DNA of 64,000 nucleotides. Origin: Limnomonas spitsbergensis (Eukaryota > Chlorophyta > Chlorophyceae > Chlamydomonadales). Every line of letters begins with the position of its first letter. The first letter of the stretch is position 1. Made by a program: the position numbers and the translations under genes. Below the pieces are notes generated by a model. That model made no database searches. It was not told where the DNA came from and worked only from the letters and a program-made list of their open reading frames with translations. The stretch is taken from the NCBI GenBank assembly GCA_037349105.1, contig JAYJMM010000111.1:992001-1056000 (forward strand). The letters are read 5' to 3'. Positions 32,650-42,553 of this stretch are shown piece by piece.

Positions 32650-35600
32650 ATGGCCCACAACCAGCAGAAGTGCTCCGACTGCGGTGGCTCCCAATTTGTT
32701 GAGGACCATGCAGCAGGAGATGTTGTGTGTCGGGTGAGAGTTGCAGGCAAGAGAGTGCATATATGCATTTGTTGAGGTAGTGCTGCATGCGTGGGAACTG
32801 CCTTGGTGGTTGGTTATATCTTTGAGGACCATGCAGTAGGATACGTTGCAAGTCGAGCCACAGCGTGCAAGTGCCATGCACACGGCATGCAAGCGCCATG
32901 CACAAAACAGCATGCAAGCGCCAAGCACAAAACAGCATGCAAGCGCCAAGCACAAAACAGCATGCAAGCGCCATGCACAAAACAGCATGCAAGCGCCAAG
33001 CACAAAACAGCATGCAAGCGCCATGTACACAGCGTGCATGCGCCATGCACACAGTGTGCAAGCGCTATGCACACAGCATGCAAGCGCTATGCACACAGCA
33101 TGCAAGCGCTATGCACACAGCATGCATGCGCGATGCACACAGTGTGCGAGCGCGAGGTGCACAGCATGCAAGCGCCATGCACACAGTGTGCACACGCAAT
33201 GGGCAAAGCATGCGAGCGCCATGCACACAGTATGCGAGCGCGAGGCGCACAGCATGCGAGCGCCATGCACAGTGTGCAAGGGCAACGGGCAAAGCAGCAG
33301 GCAAGCACCATGCACAAACAGGATGCAAGCAGCATGCCAGCGCCATGCAGACTGTGGACAGGAGCCATGCATACAGTGTGCAAAGTCCATGCACAAAGCA
33401 TGCAAGGGCCATGCACCCACACCATTACAGTGCCATGCGCATAGCGTGCAAGCGCCAGGCTTAAGATAGTTCAGTTATTCTCCATTTTGGTATGAAACAT
33501 CCCCAAATAACTCTGGGCGCTCATTTTATGAGGGGGGCCTTGCCCCGTCCTTGCAGTCAATTAATTAATTGGCCCATTCATCATATGCCATCCACAGGGC
33601 TGCGGCCTGGTCATTGAATCGCACATCATCGATGAAAGGTCGGAGTGGCGTACGTTTTCTGACAAGGCGAGTGGCGGGCTAGGCTTGAGGGTTGTGGGAG
33701 GGTAAATAAGGGTTTAGGTGCAAGGCATAAGGGTTGGGGTAGGGTGGTAAATAAGGGTTGAGGTGCAAGGGTTGAGGCTTCATAAATAAGTTGTTTGAAG
33801 ATTGCATAACATATTGACATGGCATGCGTCTTATGTGACCTGTTGTTCTTGTGAGAAAGCAAATGCCCTGCAGGGAGGACTGGAGGACAGGGGATGAGGG
33901 AGGGAGGCAGGGTGTGAGAGGAAGGGAAGAGTGGCCCACTTCAGGGGAGGCGAGGTGACAGGGGAAGCGGGGAGGTGGGATAGTGGGGAAGCGGGGAAGA
34001 GAATGGGCGGTGTAGGGGTAACGGAGGCGCGCGCGAGTCTGATTGCCACAGGAGCCTCTGGCTGTCCTGTTACACTGATGGTCATGTGTGCTCATTCCCG
34101 CATGATACCGCCTCAGGTCCACAAGCTGAGGGTTAAGGAACCCCAAACCCTCCCCCCTTGACCGCACAATCATGTCAAAACAAACTGACAGGGAATCCCC
34201 CCCCCACCCCCCTGTTGATGCTCGTACGTCGGATCTGCTGCTGTGTCTGAAGTGATTAGTGGATTACTTCTGCTGCCCTTCCCTTGTAGTGGTGCCCGAG
34301 TTGGTAGGCGACCTTCTTAGACCGAGCTAGATTTAAAAGTATGCCATCCCGATGCATGCCCCCTTGATGCCGCTCCATTCAAAAAATAACTTCAGGGGCA
34401 TCGCCCCCGGACCCCCATGGCGGGGGGGGCTCAGGCGTCCCCCGCACAAACCCCAACGAGGCTTCGCCTCAGCTTCACTGTAAAACTGATAATTTCACTA
34501 TTCACACAAATGAGGCACTACAAGAGAATGGTTGCTTCCAGACCTTTGAAGTAAACACTGCTGCCCCTCCCCCCTATTTTGTGTAGGACAACATGTCCAC
34601 CATGGAGATTGATTAAGTGCTTGTACCGGTTTACAAGCACATGTGACATGTCCCATACATCAAATCTCCTGCTCTGCTGTACTGTAAAAAATTCACAACT
34701 TTAATCCCAGCCGTCAACGCCTACTGTGTGCCCCTGCCCCTCCTCTTTTGTGTGTGTGCCCTGTCCCTGCCCCTCCTCATTTGTGTGTGTGCCCCTGCCC
34801 CTCCTCTTTTATCTTTGTGCCCTGCCCCTGTCCCTCCTCTTTTGTGTGTGTGCCCTGTCCCTGCCCCTCCTCTTTTGTGTGTGTGCCCTGCCCCTGTCCC
34901 TCCTCTTTTATCTTTGTGCCCTGCCCCTGTCCCTCCTCTTTTGTATGTGTGCCCTGCCCCTGTCCCTCCTCTTTTGTGTGTGTGCCCTGCCTCTGTCCCT
35001 CCTCTTTTGTGTGTGTGCCCTGCCCCTGCCCCTCCTCTTTTGTGTGTGTGCCCTGCCCCTGCCCCTCCTCTTTTGTGTGTGTGCCCTACCCCTGCCCCTC
35101 CTCTTTTGTGTGTGTGCCCTGCCCCTGCCCCTCCTCTTTTGTGTGTGTGCCCTGCCCCTGCCCCTCATCTTTTGTGTGTGTGCCCTGCCCCTGCCCCTCC
35201 TCTTTTGTGTGTGTGCCCTGCCCCTGTCCCTCCTCTTTTGTGTGTGTGCCCTGCCCCTGCCCCTCCTCTTTTGTGTGTGTGCCCTGCCCCTGCACCTCCT
35301 CTTTTGTGTGTGTGCCCTGCCCCTGCACCTCCTCTTTTGTGTGTGTGCCCTGCCCCTGTCCCTCCTCTTTTGTGTGTGTGCCCTACCCCTGCCCCTCCTC
35401 TTTTGTGTGTGTGCCCTGCCCCTGCCCCTGCCCCTCCTCTTTTGTGTGTGTGCCCTGCCCCTGCCCCTCCTCTTTTGTGTGTGTGCCCTGCCCCTGTCCC
35501 TCCTCTTTTGTTTGTGTGCCCTGCCCCTGCCCCTCCTCTTTTGTGTGTTTGCCCTGCCCCTGCCCCTCCTCTTTTGTGTGTGTGACCTGCCCCTGCCCCT

Positions 35601-38600
35601 CCTCTTTTGTGTGTGTGACCTGCCCCTGTCCCTCCTCTTTGTGTGTGTGCCCTGCCCCTGCCCCTCCTCTTTTGTGTGTGTGCCCTACCCCTGCCCCTCC
35701 TCTTTTGTGTGTGTGCCCTGCCCCTGCCCCTCCTCTTTTGTGTGTGTGCCCTACCCCTGCCCCTCCTCTTTTGTGTGTGTGCCCTACCCCTGCCCCTCCT
35801 CTTGTGTGTGTGTGCCCTACCCCTGCCCCTTCTCTTTTGTGTGTGTGCCCTGCCCCTGCCCCTCCTCTTTTGTGTGTGTGCCCTACCCCTGCCCCTCCTC
35901 TTTTGTGTGTGTGCCCTGCCCCTGCCCCTGCCCCTCATCTTTTGTGTGTATGCCCTACCCCTGCCCCTCCTCTTTTGTGTGTGTGCCCTGCCCCTGCCCC
36001 TGCCCCTCATCTTTTGTGTGTGTGCCCTGCCCCTGCCCCTCCTCTTTTGTGTGTGTGCCCTGCCCCTGCCCCTCCTCTTTTGTGTGTGTGCCCTGCCCCT
36101 GTCCCTCCTCTTTTGTGTGTGTGCCCTGCCCCTGCCCCTCCTCTTTTGTGTGTGTGCCCTGCCCCTGCACCTCCTCTTTTGTGTGTGTGCCCTGCCCCTG
36201 CACCTCCTCTTTTGTGTGTGTGCCCTGCCCCTGTCCCTCCTCTTTTGTGTGTGTGCCCTACCCCTGCCCCTCCTCTTTTGTGTGTGTGCCCTGCCCCTGC
36301 CCCTGCCCCTCCTCTTTTGTGTGTGTGCCCTGCCCCTGCCCCTCCTCTTTTGTGTGTGTGCCCTGCCCCTGTCCCTCCTCTTTTGTTTGTGTGCCCTGCC
36401 CCTGCCCCTCCTCTTTTGTGTGTTTGCCCTGCCCCTGCCCCTCCTCTTTTGTGTGTGTGACCTGCCCCTGCCCCTCCTCTTTTGTGTGTGTGACCTGCCC
36501 CTGTCCCTCCTCTTTGTGTGTGTGCCCTGCCCCTGCCCCTCCTCTTTTGTGTGTGTGCCCTACCCCTGCCCCTCCTCTTTTGTGTGTGTGCCCTGCCCCT
36601 GCCCCTCCTCTTTTGTGTGTGTGCCCTACCCCTGCCCCTCCTCTTTTGTGTGTGTGCCCTACCCCTGCCCCTCCTCTTGTGTGTGTGTGCCCTACCCCTG
36701 CCCCTTCTCTTTTGTGTGTGTGCCCTGCCCCTGCCCCTCCTCTTTTGTGTGTGTGCCCTACCCCTGCCCCTCCTCTTTTGTGTGTGTGCCCTGCCCCTGC
36801 CCCTGCCCCTCATCTTTTGTGTGTATGCCCTACCCCTGCCCCTCCTCTTTTGTGTGTGTGCCCTGCCCCTGCCCCTGCCCCTCATCTTTTGTGTGTGTGC
36901 CCTGCCCCTGCCCCTCCTCTTTTGTGTGTGTGCCCTGCCCCTGTCCCTCCTCTTTTGTGTGTGTGCCCTACCCCTGCCCCTCCTCTTTTGTGTGTGTGCT
37001 CTACCCCTGCCCCTCCTCTTTTGTGTGTGTGCCCTGCCCCTGCCCCTCCTGTTTTGTGTGTGTGCCCTGCCCCTGCCCCTCCTCTTTTGTGTGTGTGACC
37101 TGACTCCTTGCTGTTGATGCCAAATGCCAATGTGTGTGTGCCTTGCCCCTGCCCCCCTCTTTCGTGTGTAGGACAAGGAGTCTGTAGACCCAAACCGTGT
37201 GGGCGGGCCGAGTAACCCGCTGCTGGATGGCGGCGGCCTCTCAACGGTCATCGGCAAGGTGGGGTTCAGGGTTTAAAGTTGAGGGCATGGGGTTTCAGGC
37301 ATATGAGGGTTTAGGGCTATGGTGTACGCTTTCGACAATTTACTATTTTGAATGGTCATTTAAGGTTGGGTTCCGGTTTGAAGTTGAGGATATGGGGTTT
37401 ACGGCATGGGGTTTTAGGTGTATGGCGACTGCTTTAAACAACTAACTAGTTTGAATGGTCATGGGCAAGGTTGGGTTCCGGGTTTGAAGTTGAGGGCATG
37501 AGGTTTATGGCTTGAAGTTTCGGGAGTAAGGCGTCGACTTTAAACACTTTGCCCTTTCGAATGGTCATGGGCAAGGTGGGGTTCAGGGTTTGAAGTTGAG
37601 GGCATGAGGTTTATGGCTTGAAGTTTTGGGAGTAAGGCGTCGACTTTAAACACTTTGCCCTTTCGAATGGTCATTGGCAAGGTTGAGGGTTTGGGGCATG
37701 AGGTTAACGGCATATGAGGTTTAGGTTTTAGGTGATGGCTTCAAACCCTGTCAATATTCGAGTTATATCATCGAGGACGTACCTGGGGTTTTAAATTTGG
37801 GCATTTGCTTCTTACCCCAAATGCCGTTTACAGTTGTCGCCATTAAAGATGTAAGGAATCAGGTTGTGCTGCTATAAACCTGTTGCTTTAAATCTTAAAT
37901 TACTTTGACGGGGCCATCGGCAAGGAACAGCCTGGGGTCCCCATATATCGACATTCTCCTCGGCTGGCAGATTTTATTCTCAATCGCATCCACACACACA
38001 CACACGGCTCAAGACTGTGATGGTTGAATGAATATATAACACTCTCCCTTGTCCCCTCCTAGGTTGGGAATGACCCTGGCGGCCTCTCCTACAGCCTGAA
38101 CCGCATCCACACACGCGGTGGAAGCAACCCCGACCGTAACCTCATGACTGCCTTCAAGAAGATCGCCAGTAAGAGGCTCAAGGAATCAGGGGCTCAAGAA
38201 TCCTCTGGGGTTCAGAATCCCGAGGTTCGAGATCATGAGTGGCGGCAGCAATCCGGCTGGGTTTTTGGAATTCGAGGTTTGGGACCCAACCCGGGGTTTG
38301 CCGCCTCAACCGATGCCACAAATGCGGCGGCAGCAACGCCGACCAAAACTGCATGAATTATCATGGCCTTCAAGAAGAGATGGCCAGTGACAAGGGTCAA
38401 GGAGTCCAGAGGGTTCCAGCTTACGGGAATGGTAAAGGAAGTACAACCACACGTGGCAGGTGCAACCAAACCCAACCTAACCCTCATGGCAACACGAAAG
38501 TTGCCATTTCGGAGGTTTAAGGAACTCAGGGCCTAGAAATGCACTAGTGGAAGGAATTACATCCACACGTGGCAGCAGCAACCCCGACCGAACCCTAAAC

Positions 38601-41600
38601 GCCCACCTTCAAGAAGATAGCCAGTAAATAGGGTTTAGGAACTCAGGGTTCTCAGCAATGCACGGGGCTTGTGGAGTCACGTCCACAAAGATGGCAACAG
38701 CAACCCTGACCCAAACCTTCTTGACCGCCCTGAAGAACATGTCGTCAGCAACCCCGCCCCCCAACCTTTGGGGTTCAGTATTTACCCTCCCCACCCCCCA
38801 GCCTTGGGGGTTCAGCATTTACCTCTATCCCGCGACCCCCCCCCCGCCCTGCCTCTCCTCCTCAACCAGCCCCCCCCACCTACCCATCCTCCCCTCCTCA
38901 GCCATGTGTGACCAGCTTATTCTGGTGGCTGGGATCAAGGACCGCGCATGTGAGCTGTACAAGGAGGCCATGGAGACGGGGTCCATGAAAGGAAAGAATA
39001 TGCAGGTGAGGATAGACAGACAGAAGAGGGGGCAGATGTGTCTTTTGTGTGCCTGTACCCAGGGTCAGTATTTGTTTATTAGTTATTCATTGCTGCGACC
39101 GTGGAGGCGATGGAGACCGGGTAAGTTAAGGGCAGGAAATGCAGGTGGAGACAGATCAATAATTCAACATTAGAGGGGGCACGTTCACCTTTATGTGCCA
39201 CTGGTGCCCAAGACCCAGTACCCAGTACAGATATTTATTAATTGCTGTACTTGGAGGCATCTTACTCTCCCCTCTATGCCTGCAGGCTGTTGCTGTCGGC
39301 TGCTTATATATGGCTGCCAGGAGAGGAACCCTTGCACCTTTGCACCCTTCCCCCCTCCCTTACCCCCCCCCCCCCCATCTCACCCTACCCTCTATCCTTG
39401 CAGGCTGTTGCTGCCGGCTGCTTGTATTTGGCTGCACGCCGGGAGGGTAACCCGCGCACCTTCCGGGAGATCACCGCTGTCCTGCCCGCCGACATCCAGA
39501 AGAAGGACATCGGGCGCTGCTTCAAGGATATCGTGCAAGCGTTCAAGGATAAAGCAGCTGCAAAGTAGGTAGTGTGGGAGGTGGGATGGGAGGCGGGGGT
39601 GCTTTATTTTGCGTTCAAGGATGAGGCAGCAGTTAAGTGGGTAGCGTGGGAGGGGAAGTAAGGGGGGAAGGGGAGGGGAGGGGAAGGGGAACTGCTTTAA
39701 GGACATTGTGCCAGTGTTCAAGGTTAAAGTACCTGCATAGAGGGTAGCGGTGGAGGGAGGGGAGGGGGGAGTCGAGGGGGAGGGAGGTAAGGGATGGGAA
39801 GGGGGAGGGAGGGGAGAGGGCGCTGCTTTAAGGACATTGTGCAAGCGTTTGAGGATAAAGCAGCTGCAAAGTGGGTAGCGGTGGAGGGGGGGGGTGTTGC
39901 TTTTAGGACATTGTGCTAGCGTCCAAGGATAAGGCGGCTGCTAAGTGTGTAGTGCGGGAGGGGGGATGTTTGCCTTTGAACGCTGGCTAACTCCTGTCCA
40001 TTGCGTATGCCCAGTCCCTGGCAATATGCTCATACTCCACTGACTGACTTACTGGTATGTCTAGCTATTCCTTGCTTGATTTTGCCGAGTCCTTGTTTTC
40101 TGTATCCGTGCTTTTCATGGGTAAGGATTTCCTTTATAGGGACATTATCCCTATACCCTGAACCCGCATGCGTTACCGCTCCTCAGGGGTGAGGGAGGTG
40201 CGGCCCTGCTACACAACCTAGTGCCTTCGCAGCAACATGCGGCGGACTACGTTAAGCGGTACACTGGAGGTAGGGATCACGGCTCAGGGTTTAGGGTTCA
40301 CAGGGGTGAGGGAGGTGCGGCCCTGCTACACAACCTAGTGCCTTCGCAGCAACATGCGGCGGACTACGTTAAGCGGTACACTGGAGGTAGGGATCACGGC
40401 TCAGGGTTTAGGGTTCACAGGGGTGAGGGAGGTGCGGCCCTGCTACACAACGTAGTGCCTTCGCAGCAACATGCAGCGGACTACGTTAAGCGGTACACTG
40501 GAGGTAGGGATCACGGCTCAGGGTTTAGGGTTCATGGCTTAGGATAAAAGATGGTGTAAATCATTTAACTCTGTAAACCTAAGCTAGTTATCAGGTTTTG
40601 CCACACCATGCAGTGCAGGTCGAATGTAGGGTTTGGGATGACATAAACCCCAACCTAGACAGCTGTATATTTCAAGCGGTACACTGCAGGTAGGGTCTAG
40701 GGTTTGAGATGATGTACACGCCCGAGCAAGCCGCGGATTATGTCGATCAATACACTGAATATTAAACCCCAAATCCTGAACCCCGGACTGTTGACAGTCC
40801 TAAAGCCCGACCACAGCGTGGCTTTTGGATATCTACATGGGGCATTCGGTCTAGACTGACTTGACTATTTTAATCTTTGGCGGCTCTGAGCCATACCTTG
40901 TGACGAATGATCCCAAGATTTTGTAAAAGATTCTTCTCTTGGGTAAGGACCATGTTATGGATGAGATTTTGCTCGATGCAACCCGAAACCCTTAACCCAA
41001 GCCCCAAAACCTGAGGCCCAAAACCTGAACCCCAAAACCTGAACTTTAAAACCCTAAAGCCTGGACCCTGGACCCCCAATCCTGAGCCCCGAAACCTGAG
41101 CTCCAAACATTTGTCAGTCCTTAAGCTGGACCATGGTGTGTTCAAAGCCTGCCGGGACATGGCGCTGGCTACCGCCTTCCATCTGAACCCCCAAAACCCA
41201 AGGCCTGAATCCCCAAACCTGAACCCCAAACTGTTCACAGTCCTCAAGCTGGACCATGGTGTGTTCAAGGCCTGCCGCGACATGGCGCTGGCTGCCACAG
41301 TCAAAGAGAGCAGCGGGCAGGGGGGGTCGTCTGGGAACGTCAAACAGGCCTGGGACAGCCGCAGCCCCATCTCTGTCGCAGCTGCCATCATCTACGCCAT
41401 CTCTCTGTTGTGTAAGGTGTGCTTATGGTGTGGCTTTTACAATGAAAGGGTTTAGGGTGAACGTCAAGCAGGCCTGGGGCAGCCGCGTGTTAGAGGTTTA
41501 GGGTGTAGATTAACTCAATGTTGTGCAAGGTGTGGTGCAGGTTGTATGATGAAAGGGTTGGGGTGAACGTCAAGCAGGCCTGGGGCTGCCACGTGATTAT

Positions 41601-42553
41601 CTCGCTGCTATGCTAGGTGTGCTTCAGGTTGTAGGGGTTAAGGGCAAGTGTCAAAATGGCCTGGGAGCGCTGTGTTAGAAGTTCAGGTTGAACACCAGCT
41701 CACTGTTATGCAAGGCGTGTTATAGGGTTAATTGGCCAGGGTATACGTCATAGGTTCAGAGTCATGTGTTTAACCATTCTGAGTTCTCTGGGCACTGGCT
41801 GTTTTGCACCCAGCCAGCCCAATCTGGCACCTGACCTGGCTAACTGGACACATCCCTGCCTGTTTAGCATCCTATCAGCCCAGGCTGGCCCCCAAACTGC
41901 GTGCCAGGCTGGCACCCAAACTGCGTGCCAGGCTTGCCCCCACACTGCGTGCCAGGCTGGCACCCGACCTGCGTGCCAGGCTGGCACCTGACCTGCGTGC
42001 CATCCCCTCTCCCTGTTTTGGGTCTACCGTGCATAGGCCTGACCTGCCCTGCTTGCCGGTCCTTGTAGAAACCTGAGGACCGGGTGAGCATGCAAGAAAT
42101 CGTGCTGGTGACGGGCGTGGCTGAGGCCACCATCAAGGGGGCATACAGGTGAGGCGTTCGGGCAGGGCCCAGCGGGTACTCACCGTTCTGAATAGGTGAG
42201 TGTATATGCTGTACGGGTTTATAAGTATATGCCCCACAAGTGTTAAGACAGCTCCCTTATCACAGGGATTCCCGAGCTGTCGCGGCTGTTTTGCAAATAT
42301 CTTTATCCAAAAGGCCACGTCTGCCCCCACCCCACCTGCTCACGCTCCCTTATTACAGGGATATCTCATATGGCTGTTTCGCAGATCTTTAAATCCGAAA
42401 TTTCCCCTGCCCCCCCCCCCGCTCGTTCTCCCTTGTCACAGGGATATGTATCCCGAGCTGTCGCGGCTGGTTCCCAAATACCACGCAACCGATGAGGCGA
42501 TACGCGCGCTGGCCGCCCCCAGCCAGCGGGAGTGGGCCGAATTCAAACCTTGA
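32650..42553 (+). CDS. TFIIB: General transcription factor TFIIB, complete, 10 exons
   Basis: Known role: bridges TBP-bound promoter DNA and RNA polymerase II during initiation. Exons: 32650-32733, 33598-33666, 37172-37258, 38063-38168, 38902-39005, 39404-39564, 40187-40269 (or a copy, see below), 41241-41416, 42069-42148, 42442-42553, giving 353 residues with every join in phase. Domains seen: N-terminal zinc ribbon (C8-x2-C11, C27-x2-C30) split by intron 1; the B-reader/linker motif SEWRTFSD; first cyclin fold about 115-205 ([29 protein letters not shown]); second about 230-345 ([31 protein letters not shown]). It is longer than the usual 310-320 residues because of a loop before the second fold (SSGQGGSSG) and the exon 7 region. 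Intron 2 starts with GC rather than GT. Exon 7 exists in three near-identical copies, and only one can be included without shifting frame. Confidence 0.93.
32760..33460 (+). repeat. Echo of TFIIB exon 1 end plus 22-25 bp GCATGCAAGCGCC minisatellite in intron 1
   Basis: At 32809-32855 the words TTTGAGGACCATGCAGTAGG repeat exon 1 (TTTGTTGAGGACCATGCAGC at 32696), and a shorter echo TTTGTTGAGGTAG lies at 32768. From 32865 to 33460 about 24 units of AGCATGCAAGCGCCATGCAC (22-25 bp) follow, rich in GCATGC palindromes. Confidence 0.85.
33670..34723 (+). other. TFIIB intron 2, proximal part
   Basis: Short GGGTAAATAAGGGTT/GAGGTGCAAGG repeats lie at 33685-33780. The stretch 33780-34560 is unique with no exon. 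At 34566-34595 CCCCTATTTTGTGTAGGACA copies the acceptor and first bases of exon 3 (working border CTCTTTCGTGTGTAG|GACA at 37158-37175). Confidence 0.7.
34724..37100 (+). repeat. 33-bp satellite amplified from the polypyrimidine tract of TFIIB exon 3, with an 875-bp higher-order repeat
   Basis: The unit is CCCTGCCCCTGCCCCTCC followed by TCTTTTGTGTGTGTG (33 bp), with occasional 39-bp variants. Roughly 70 copies lead up to the real acceptor, whose own tract is CCCCTGCCCCCCTCTTTCGT then GTGTAG. Diagnostic variants (TTTGTTTGTG; a unit lacking two bases before GTGTGTG) recur 875 bp apart, for example 35643 and 36518, so a block of about 26 units was duplicated. Period 33 is divisible by 3, so all frames stay open (790, 570 and 486 codons). 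These are not proteins. Confidence 0.95.
37259..37930 (+). repeat. Echo array of TFIIB exon 3 end and donor, about 105-bp period
   Basis: The working border ACGGTCATCGGCAAG|GTGGGG (37243) recurs at 37350, 37453, 37559 and 37665 as GAATGGTCATGGGCAAGGT with flanking intron (GGGTTTGAAGTTGAGGGCAT). A decayed copy GGCCATCGGCAAGG lies at about 37911. Most echoes keep AAG|GT donors. Confidence 0.85.
38230..38755 (+). repeat. Four echoes of TFIIB exon 4 with donor
   Basis: Exon 4 (CGCATCCACACACGCGGTGG, AGCAACCCCGACCG, CCTTCAAGAAGATCGCCAGTAA) recurs at about 38311-38395, 38440-38505, 38565-38632 and 38680-38755. The third copy keeps CTTCAAGAAGATAGCCAGTA. None is flanked by a good acceptor, so they look like dead exons. 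Confidence 0.85.
39088..39140 (+). repeat. Echo of TFIIB exon 5 end and donor
   Basis: GTGGAGGCGATGGAGACCGG, then GGCAGGAAATGCAGGTGGAG, repeats the exon 5 words GAGGCCATGGAGACGGGG and AGAATATGCAG|GTGAGG (38964-39012). Confidence 0.75.
39270..39345 (+). repeat. Upstream echo of TFIIB exon 6 with acceptor
   Basis: CTGCAG|GCTGTTGCTGTCGGCTGC at 39283-39302 copies the exon 6 start (TTGCAG|GCTGTTGCTGCCGGC at 39404) and stays open for about 18 codons ([13 protein letters not shown]). Confidence 0.8.
39600..39965 (+). repeat. Four downstream echoes of TFIIB exon 6 end and donor
   Basis: The exon 6 end (TTCAAGGATATCGTGCAAGC, then GATAAAGCAGCTGCAAAG) recurs near 39612, 39695, 39825 and 39905, each followed by a TAGCG-type copy of the donor GTAGGT/GTGGGTAG region. 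G-rich filler separates them. Confidence 0.8.
40187..40503 (+). repeat. Three tandem 117-bp copies of TFIIB exon 7
   Basis: Exon copies lie at 40187-40269, 40304-40386 and 40421-40503, each with a CAG acceptor and GAG|GTAGGG donor. Copies 1 and 2 are identical. Copy 3 has two changes, one silent and one Leu-to-Val (HNLVPSQQ to HNVVPSQQ). The exon is 83 nt: with one copy the join to exon 8 is in frame, while with two or three it is not. Confidence 0.9.
40600..40775 (+). repeat. Decayed further echoes of TFIIB exon 7
   Basis: At 40655-40700 AGCTGTATATTTCAAGCGG followed by TACACTGCAG|GTAGGG keeps a donor. At 40715-40755 GAGCAAGCCGCGGATTATG codes EQAADYV but has lost its donor. Together with the three good copies this makes a gradient of decay downstream. 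Confidence 0.75.
40790..41200 (+). repeat. Upstream echoes of TFIIB exon 8 with acceptor
   Basis: The exon 8 start (TTCACAG|TCCTCAAGCTGGACC at 41234) recurs at 41113-41180 as TTGTCAG|TCCTTAAGCTGGACC and stays similar for about 55 bp. A poorer copy at 40793-40830 reads TTGACAGTCCTAAAGCCCG. Confidence 0.85.
41450..41735 (+). repeat. Downstream echoes of TFIIB exon 8 end and donor
   Basis: AACGTCAAGCAGGCCTGGGG (exon 8: AACGTCAAACAGGCCTGGGA) recurs near 41460, 41569 and 41645. Copies of the GTTGTGTAAGGTGTGC donor follow near 41520 and 41620 and, more decayed, near 41708. Confidence 0.8.
41875..42005 (+). repeat. 21-22 bp GCGTGCCAGGCTGGCACCC repeat in TFIIB intron 8
   Basis: Five to six units of CTGCGTGCCAGGCTGGCACC lie within the intron upstream of exon 9. 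Confidence 0.9.
42245..42400 (+). repeat. Two upstream echoes of TFIIB exon 10 with acceptor
   Basis: The exon 10 start (TTGTCACAG|GGATATGTATCC, then CGAGCTGTCGCGGCTG) recurs at about 42257-42295 (TTATCACAGGGATTCC, CGAGCTGTCGCGGCTG) and 42350-42385 (TTATTACAGGGATATC). Confidence 0.85.

Noticed and set aside
32545..33469. Repetitive ORFs on both strands (Cys/Met/Ala/His-rich)
   Set aside because: Derived from the GCATGCAAGCGCC minisatellite in TFIIB intron 1.
34726..37257. ORFs of 790, 570, 486 and 416 codons
   Set aside because: A 33-bp period without stop codons keeps all frames open. The region is TFIIB intron 2 between phase-matched exons.
38902..39173. Plus ORF of 171 codons as a separate small gene
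   Set aside because: It is TFIIB exon 5 (38902-39005) with flanking intron read through.
40221..40547. 108-codon ORF as a repeat protein
   Set aside because: It is the three exon 7 copies read through their introns. Splice sites at each copy and phase with exons 6 and 8 fit TFIIB better.
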